Shown in pieces: positions 58,901 to 64,000 of a DNA stretch of 64,000 bases. The notes under the pieces were generated by a model. The model had not been told where the DNA came from. It was given only the letters and a program-made list of their open reading frames with translations, and made no database searches. A program made the translations under genes and the position numbers. Source of the stretch: Lithospermum erythrorhizon (Eukaryota; Streptophyta; Magnoliopsida; Boraginales; Boraginaceae); the NCBI GenBank assembly GCA_019722365.1, contig JADFUC010001570.1, positions 1 to 64,000 on the forward strand, written 5' to 3'. Positions within the stretch are counted from its first letter, which is position 1. Every line of letters starts with the position of its first letter.

Positions 58901-59106
58901 ATTGAAGGAGTTTTTAAGGCTTCAAGGCGTGGAGCTGTTATCCATTACAAGATTTGTAGTGCTCCTTCCCATAATGCTAGGACATGCCCAAGGAGGCCAG
59001 GATTGACATTTTCATCATAGCCTGCACCTACAACTGAACCTAGAACTTCAACCCAGCCTCTTCTACAGACACAACCACCAACAACCAGATGTAGAAAGAA
59101 GAAATA
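55990..59106 (+). pseudogene. MuDR-type transposase, broken
   Basis: Pieces follow the plant MULE transposase order in shifting frames. An N-terminal domain (DLFTLKVHRGGKFKRYRGKR, YVGGWVKYVDY) lies at about 56010-56120. An acidic linker with a Gly/Asp repeat lies at 56560-56800. The MuDR DNA-binding domain (NPVLVPCMIFGNAGEFRDLI) is at about 57130. The catalytic segment (LLCVDGCFLKGTFRD, with the first DDE Asp) is at about 57705, then AVVEVENTNSWKWF, and LCVKHLHANW at about 58075. A SWIM zinc finger (CACGLWQLGGVPCVHAV) is at 58578-58630, and a zinc knuckle (CSAPSHNARTCP) at about 58955. A likely intron (57916-58022) splits the DxQKG..GLENAIK segment. Several stops and frameshifts exclude activity from this copy. 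Confidence 0.88.
56581..56700 (+). repeat. two identical 60-bp units in the transposase linker
   Basis: 56581-56640 and 56641-56700 are identical base for base. They code two copies of GEGGGSDNVVGEGSGNDDVV. Each unit is itself two 30-bp halves, and weaker halves continue to about 56780 after a one-base frame change. Confidence 0.95.
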
Positions 59107-59550
59107 GAACTGCAGTACTTCAGGACTACCTTGATTACCCACCTACCCCCTTTTAACTCCCCTTTTTTAATGTCTTTTAATGTCATGAACTTTGTCGTAG
59201 GTGTAATTTTTGATGGCCCCTTATTATGTAAATAATTGGCCAGTGTGCATCCCACTAAATTGAAGGAATCTTATGTCTTTTGACTCAATCAATTATCATG
59301 TCACGTGCAATCAATATGCTGTTAATTTCAATGAGTATTATTGTCCAATAATGTGTCATCATGAACAGTCTAATATAAATGAAATTGGCAAAAGTTTAGG
59401 GGGTATACTTTAGGGGGCAAAATATACAAGTCAATCGAAAACTTCACCAAATTCAATTTCATTATAGTACATGTTCAATATAGTGGAGAGATGAACACCA
59501 ACAATATCAAACATCGATAATACAAATCCTAATACAAAATAGAGCCAAAC

Positions 59551-59874
59551 CTAATCTAGAACACCACAATTACATTTGCAAGTGCAATCATCAACACTAC
59601 CACCACCAAAAACTAACATCATCACTATGAAAATACAAAGCAACAACAACGCATATAATATCTTCACTTTTCTTTCAGCTTGCTTCAGTTTGTCACTCAT
59701 AATAGATTTGACAAGAGGAGACACAGGTTCATCGAGTAGTTCCCAAAAACCACATCCAGCTATCCAATCTGAGTACCTCACAAACCTTCTTCCATGATTC
59801 TTCTCAATGAAGCTAACTCACTCAAGAGCATATCTACCACACCAACATCTAATGTTTGATTCGTGTTGAGCCAT
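59551..59874 (-). pseudogene. GRF-type zinc finger protein with coiled coil and TM helix, one stop
   Basis: Second gene of the MULE, convergent to the transposase. A minus-strand ATG at 59874-59872 opens MAQHESNIRCWCGRYALE, then an in-frame TGA (59820-59818), then VSFIEKNHGRRFVRYSDWIA and GCGFWELLDEP. The spacing CWCG..NHGRRF..GCGFWELLDEP is a GRF zinc finger, a domain linked to nucleic-acid binding. A short Lys-rich helix (SDKLKQAERKVK) and a single hydrophobic helix (ILYALLLLCIFIVMMLVFGG) follow, then a Cys-rich tail. The total is 108 codons including the TGA and the final stop. Proteins of this layout are common in plants. Here the gene lies within the TIRs, at the position where MuDR carries mudrB. 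Confidence 0.75.
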
Positions 59875-60081
59875 AATCGAATTTTGAAGCTTAAAGATGA
59901 AGCTATCAACAAAGAAGGAGAATTTTTCAATTTAGGGTTAGGTTTCAACAAAATACAAAAATGTAGAAAGGAGGGAACAATATATATTCTCTGATTTTGC
60001 ATTTAGTAACAAACTCTAATTGAGTTAAGATAGTGAAAATACACATTTGCCCTCGAGTTAAGATTCAGTTTGTGTTTTTAA

Positions 60082-60202
60082 GAAATTGTCCGTGTTTTTT
60101 CAAGCCAAAAAGACAAGTTAGGGGACAATTTGAAAACAAGAAAAATTTAGGGAACACTATGAAACGATACCAATAGTTCAGGTTACAAAAATAAAAGAAG
60201 CT
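60082..60202 (-). repeat. right TIR of the MULE
   Basis: Inverted counterpart of 55423-55568, about 121 bp, followed directly by the target-site copy TATATATTT (60203-60211). Confidence 0.88.
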
Positions 60203-60211
60203 TATATATTT

Positions 60212-60810
60212 TACCAAGTATTTCGATTTGTATTTTTAATGATAGCTCTAGTAAATTTGAAGCATGTATTGCAAGATATTAATATGAGTATATTAGTTTT
60301 GTTGAATAATATATTTCGATGTAATTTCATGGTTAAATTAATGATCTTTCAATAGCATTATATCAGCATACCATATTGAAGAAGATAAATAACTGTCAAT
60401 TCTGAATTCTGTGACATGTTCTTAGAATAGTCTAAATTAGCTTGTAAGAGAGCAATCTATGTGGATTGGTATGGATGACAAAATGATTAAACAATTAATA
60501 GAAAACAAAACCTTACTGAATCTGTTAACATGCAGCTAAGCATTGAAGTTAGTTAAATAATCATTATTGGTCTACATAAGACAAAACAAATACAAACGTC
60601 TCATCTGACCCTTCTGCTGATGATAAGGTTATCATATGCACAAAATCATAGACTTCGATCTAGTGATCAATTTTCTACCAACTCAATGATGACAAAAATA
60701 TTAAATATTCAACGTAATTTATTAACCAAGTAAAAGAAAGAGGTAGATTAGGTGCACTTAAATACTTAATCCCTTATTTGAATTTTTTGCTAAGTGTCAT
60801 GAAACAATTA
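60212..60810. other. intergenic, AT-rich
   Basis: Nothing recognised between the MULE and the next TIR element. Confidence 0.5.
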
Positions 60811-61454
60811 GAGCACTCACTTTGCCAAGTTTTACATGTCGTGTTTTTCACCATTTTTAATACGTCAATTCATCTCCACATCACATATAATACCCTATCT
60901 ATATTATTCATCCACTACAATACATATTTTATGAAAAGTTTTACTTTATATTTTATATATACAATTTCCTATATCTCATTATTTTATCTCTTCTCCAATT
61001 CTCAACATATCTTATACATCAATTTCTATTTAATAATTCATTTATATATTTCCTCATTTTTTTTAGTTGTCATCCTAACTATTTTTACATTAATTAAGAA
61101 TCAATTAAGAATAAATGATGTGAAAATAGCTATATATAAAATGTCATTTATCTTAATTGATTTTTAGTTGACGTGAAATAGCTAGGACGATAATTAAAAA
61201 ATTGGAAGGAGTATCAATCAATTTTTTACTCCGTGTTGTTCTGTGAAAAGGCAGCCAACAAAGTCAAGGTACCACACCCTACAATACCCACGTGTCATAC
61301 ATTCATTAGGTATTATAGAGGTAAGATGGTGTTTTTGGGGTGTGTTACTTTTGAAATACTTGCAAATTTGGAACACCAATAAAACTATCATAATGGAGGA
61401 ATAGTAAAATTTTATTATGTACAACATAGATACACACCCCCATAGTGGGTGCTC
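60811..61454. mobile_element. TIR element, PIF/Harbinger-like
   Basis: The left end GAGCACTCACTTTGCC after TTA (60808-60810) and the right end, read on the minus strand, GAGCACCCACTATGGG, form a short TIR like the GAGCA(C/T)-type ends of plant Harbinger MITEs. The right flank TAC is a poor 3-bp duplication. The interior is AT-rich and non-coding. A block GGAAGGAGTATCAATC at about 61204 looks like an end of a nested Stowaway-type repeat, but its partner was not found. Confidence 0.5.
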
Positions 61455-61559
61455 TACCAAGTCTTGACAAAAAATTTGTGAGTAATTCGCAATACTTAAT
61501 ATGATATCGATGTCTGGATCAATAAAAAATGCTACTTAAAAGATCCGCGTTTCTTATTT

Positions 61560-63175
61560 ACGCCTAAATTGAGGATGCAATGCCAATCTTCAAATTGCAA
61601 GAAGATTGTCTAGGAATTAAAATGCTGAAACATTTTAATGATGCTCTTTTAGCTAAACAAATGTCTTTCCTTCTTCTTAATCCGAAAACACCAACTTCTA
61701 CTTTCTTAAAGATGTAAATATTCAACTAATTCTATACTTTTTAATTTATCTAGTAAAAGCACCAACTCTTTTGTTTGGAATAGGTTACAAAGTAGTTATA
61801 ACAAAATTAGTAATAGCCTCTTTTGGAAAATAGGGAATGGAGAACTAATTAATATTTGAAATTCTAATTGGATTGATCTTAAGGGTGATTTTAATCTTAT
61901 GTAATTCAAAGAAAAGAATGTCAAACCATCATAACCGTTTTTAATCTCACATTTAATTGATGAGAATCACAAATGAAACAAAAAAAGGCATTCTTCTTCA
62001 CCTTTTTCATGAGACCATTGTTAATCAAATACTTCTAATCAAGCCTACTAATAAACTTGATATTCTTACAATAGAAAACAAGCCAATTACAACACAAGTC
62101 ATTTGCAAAATCCTAGTTAAAAAAGACACCGAAATGGTAAAAAAAAAATTCAAAAAACATGAACTTTATTAATAAAATAACTTGAAAAAAGTTATGGAAG
62201 TTACCACTACCCTATAAGATTAAAGTTTTCATTTGAAATTTTTTACTCAATAGATTACCACTTACTACCAATATTGTCAAAAAGACAAACAAAATTATAA
62301 ATACAAATGACTGTTTTTGTGATAAAGACCAAGAGGACATATTTTACCTCTTTTATTCTTGTCATTCTTTAAAATAGATTTGACCAAAATTCTTTCATAA
62401 TGTTACCCCAATTACATTTTATGAAGAATTATTAGTTTGGATTAATAAAGCTTGGAAAACACATGTGAATATTAGAAATGATATTATATTATTTTTTGTA
62501 CATTTTGGAATGTTTGGCTTCACAGGAATGAGATCATGTACAATAAGGAAGTTTTCAATGTTGGAGAAATTATTGCAAAAATTCAGAATCAAAAACTATT
62601 TGGAAAAAAGCTTTTCTTCTGAAAAAGTAAGTATTATTCAAAACACTCACCCAAAAATCCCACAAAATCTCATACCTCCTAATCAAAATTTCAACCCCAC
62701 AAAAATAATTTTTATTTAATTGCAAGGAAGAATAAACTCAAATCTCCTTCTATTTAATTGTGCCGGACCCCTTTTCAATCCAAATACAAATCAATTTAAC
62801 AATAATCTAAACCAATCACTTGCTCATACCTTCTTTATAGGATTGTAGCTATTGATACCAAGAAAATATAACTCTGTTTGTTTTATTTCTGATTTGTTTA
62901 TATCTCAAGTTTTTATTAGACATATCCATGAGATCTTGAGGAGTTCAACATGGAAGAAGTTCGTATTATTTCGATAATGCTGCTTTATTTTGAAAGACAA
63001 CGGAGAAAGTACTGGATGAGAATGATGTTTTCAATAGGAAATATTATTGTAATCGGACTAGTACATCTTTTATTTTTGATGCTAAGACCTTTAGTTTTGC
63101 TAATATGTATTTCGGATTTGAGGGTATTTTAAACCCTTACTACTCTATTTCTTATCTATAAAAAAATTTTGCAAG
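61560..63175 (+). pseudogene. LINE (non-LTR retrotransposon) relic
   Basis: Decayed C-terminal half of a plant L1-type ORF2 in shifting frames. It shows GIKMLKHFNDALLAKQMSFL (C-terminal RT region) at about 61610, and a WRIGNGE..WNSNWID-like segment at about 61830-61880. An RT-linked zinc region (LLNRLPLTTNIVKKTN, CFCDKDQEDILYLFYSCHSL) lies at about 62245-62375. A typical end segment (NEIMYNKEVFNVGEIIAKIQ) is at about 62526-62590. An RNase H start (NCAGPLFNPNTNQF) is at about 62755-62800. Many stops. Ends and any target-site duplication are not visible. Confidence 0.7.
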
Positions 63176-63427
63176 AAGACTCCTCTTTTGACATGAACTA
63201 ATGAGTATCGTTCAAGGGGTTTCTTAATAAGGTTATATTTGCCACCTCATAATATAACTTGAGCTTCATTAGAAATGATGGTAGAACTATATTTCTTATT
63301 ACAACACACATGAAGATTCTAAATTACATGACTGTCAAGTCTTATTGTAGCTAACGATGATAAAAAGTATTGCACGACTAATATGTACATGAACTAGGGC
63401 CTTTAGAGCTATAAGAAAGGGCACCTA

Positions 63428-64000
63428 TCATATAGATATGCTGTTCGGGATGCCACGTCCTGTTACGCCTGGACCTGATGATGGTAGAAACAATTCGTAG
63501 GGAGGTACACCAGCACCACTTCGATGTTTAAGGCGTACATCCTTGTTCCTTTTGTTTATTGTGGCTTCTATATCCTCTAACTTGGCATGGAATTTTTCAA
63601 AGAATCCATGTACTTCATGATCATTACTGGAGAATCTTTGAAGTTCTCGTAGCTGATGCAAGTACTCTTCGTCTGGAGAATGGGTCGATAAGGTGTCTTG
63701 GACTGCCATGACTTTAGTGGCTTGAAGTTGAGAAGGCAAAGATGACAAGAATGTTCCTTCTGGGTGGTGAAGAAACCTGTCATACTCCGGAGTACCTTCT
63801 TCAGGAATCAATTTACGCATAAGAGTGGGACGATTAGGCACATATCCTCCAAATGGATATTGCCCAAAGTTTATGGCAGCATGCTGTCCTGAAGCGACCC
63901 AAATCATTGTTGTAAGTATGCCAGATAAGTCCTCCTTGGTGGAAAGTTTTGGCCACCAAGGCTCGTTTCTCTTGTCATGGTGACCCTTATTTATAATCTC
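63428..64000 (-). CDS. LOX6: 13-lipoxygenase C-terminal exon, LOX6 type (partial)
   Basis: The last exon of a plastid 13-lipoxygenase, which oxygenates linolenic acid at the start of jasmonate synthesis. It is open from the window edge (64000) to the stop at 63428, 190 residues. Diagnostic segments are GHHDKRNEPWWPKLSTKEDL, then IWVASGQHAAINFGQYPFGG with iron-ligand His and Asn, YVPNRPTLMRKLIPEEGTPE, STHSPDEEYL, and the C-terminal GRGIPNSISI whose final Ile carboxylate is an iron ligand. SGQHAAINFGQYPFGGYVPN and SQLQATKVMAVQ match Arabidopsis LOX6 (At1g67560) better than LOX2 or LOX3/4, from memory. Upstream exons lie beyond the window. No damage is seen in the visible part. Confidence 0.95.
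   Translation of the reverse strand, partial: EIINKGHHDKRNEPWWPKLSTKEDLSGILTTMIWVASGQHAAINFGQYPFGGYVPNRPTLMRKLIPEEGTPEYDRFLHHPEGTFLSSLPSQLQATKVMAVQDTLSTHSPDEEYLHQLRELQRFSSNDHEVHGFFEKFHAKLEDIEATINKRNKDVRLKHRSGAGVPPYELFLPSSGPGVTGRGIPNSISI

Larger units (their letters stand above)
55423..60202 (+). mobile_element. Mutator-like element (MULE) with long TIRs
   Basis: A 4.8-kb element between perfect 9-bp target-site copies TATATATTT (55414-55422 and 60203-60211), the Mutator signature. Terminal inverted repeats span about 55423-55568 and 60082-60202. They share GGCTTCTTTT, TTTTTGT..CCTGAA(T/C)TATTG, TTCTTGTTTTCAAATTG-type and TTGGCTTGAAAAA blocks. The left TIR has about 25 extra bases by an internal duplication (TTCTTGTCTCTTAAACTTTCCTTG). 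Inside are a broken MuDR-type transposase on the + strand and a convergent small GRF-finger gene on the - strand. Confidence 0.93.

Overview
The window is nuclear DNA of an AT-rich eudicot plant. The evidence is spliced genes with GT-AG introns, plant-only families (SKIP14-type F-box, PLS-class PPR, remorin, CDKG, 13-lipoxygenase), a plant-type tRNA-Val(AAC), and many plant transposons. I cannot name the species. The closest matches I recall are Arabidopsis proteins. The order LOX6 / CDKG2 / remorin at the right end recalls the Arabidopsis chromosome 1 block At1g67560-At1g67580-At1g67590.

Layout, left to right. 1-9 kb: a possible first exon cut by the window edge; a SKIP14-like F-box gene on the minus strand with a frameshift; a hAT-like element filled with a degenerate ~42-bp minisatellite; a fold-back repeat overlapping the 3' end of a small conserved minus-strand gene; and tRNA-Val(AAC). 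9-16.6 kb: an ankyrin-repeat gene with one in-frame TGA, a 1-kb TIR element with a GC-rich core, and an At4g21300-like PPR gene with a frameshift. 16.6-25.35 kb: an 8.7-kb LTR retrotransposon with 2.3-kb LTRs, PBS, PPT, a 5-bp target-site duplication and no recognisable gag-pol. It splits an unrecognised minus-strand reading frame. 26-37 kb: an intact single-exon At1g33350-like PPR gene, then a complete 19-exon RECQL5 helicase gene with a TATA box and an E2F-type site. 40-48 kb: a three-exon remorin gene whose second intron holds a Helitron, then a decayed short-LTR Copia element. 49-52 kb: a complete six-exon CDKG2 kinase gene. 55-60 kb: a Mutator-like element with long TIRs, a perfect 9-bp TSD, a broken MuDR-type transposase and a convergent GRF-zinc-finger gene. 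60-63 kb: a TIR element and a LINE relic. 63.4-64 kb: the C-terminal exon of a LOX6-type lipoxygenase on the minus strand, running off the window.

The cellular genes act in unrelated processes (ubiquitin ligase adaptor, organelle RNA processing, DNA repair, membrane microdomains, splicing/cell cycle, jasmonate synthesis). There are no operons. Three genes (SKIP14-like, ankyrin, At4g21300-like PPR) carry isolated lesions. Two of the lesions fit single missing bases, so assembly error has to be separated from real decay. The least conventional structures are the minisatellite-filled hAT-like element, the gene-less large-LTR retrotransposon with GGTCTCGAT hairpins in its LTRs, and the Mutator element with a GRF-finger membrane protein as second gene.
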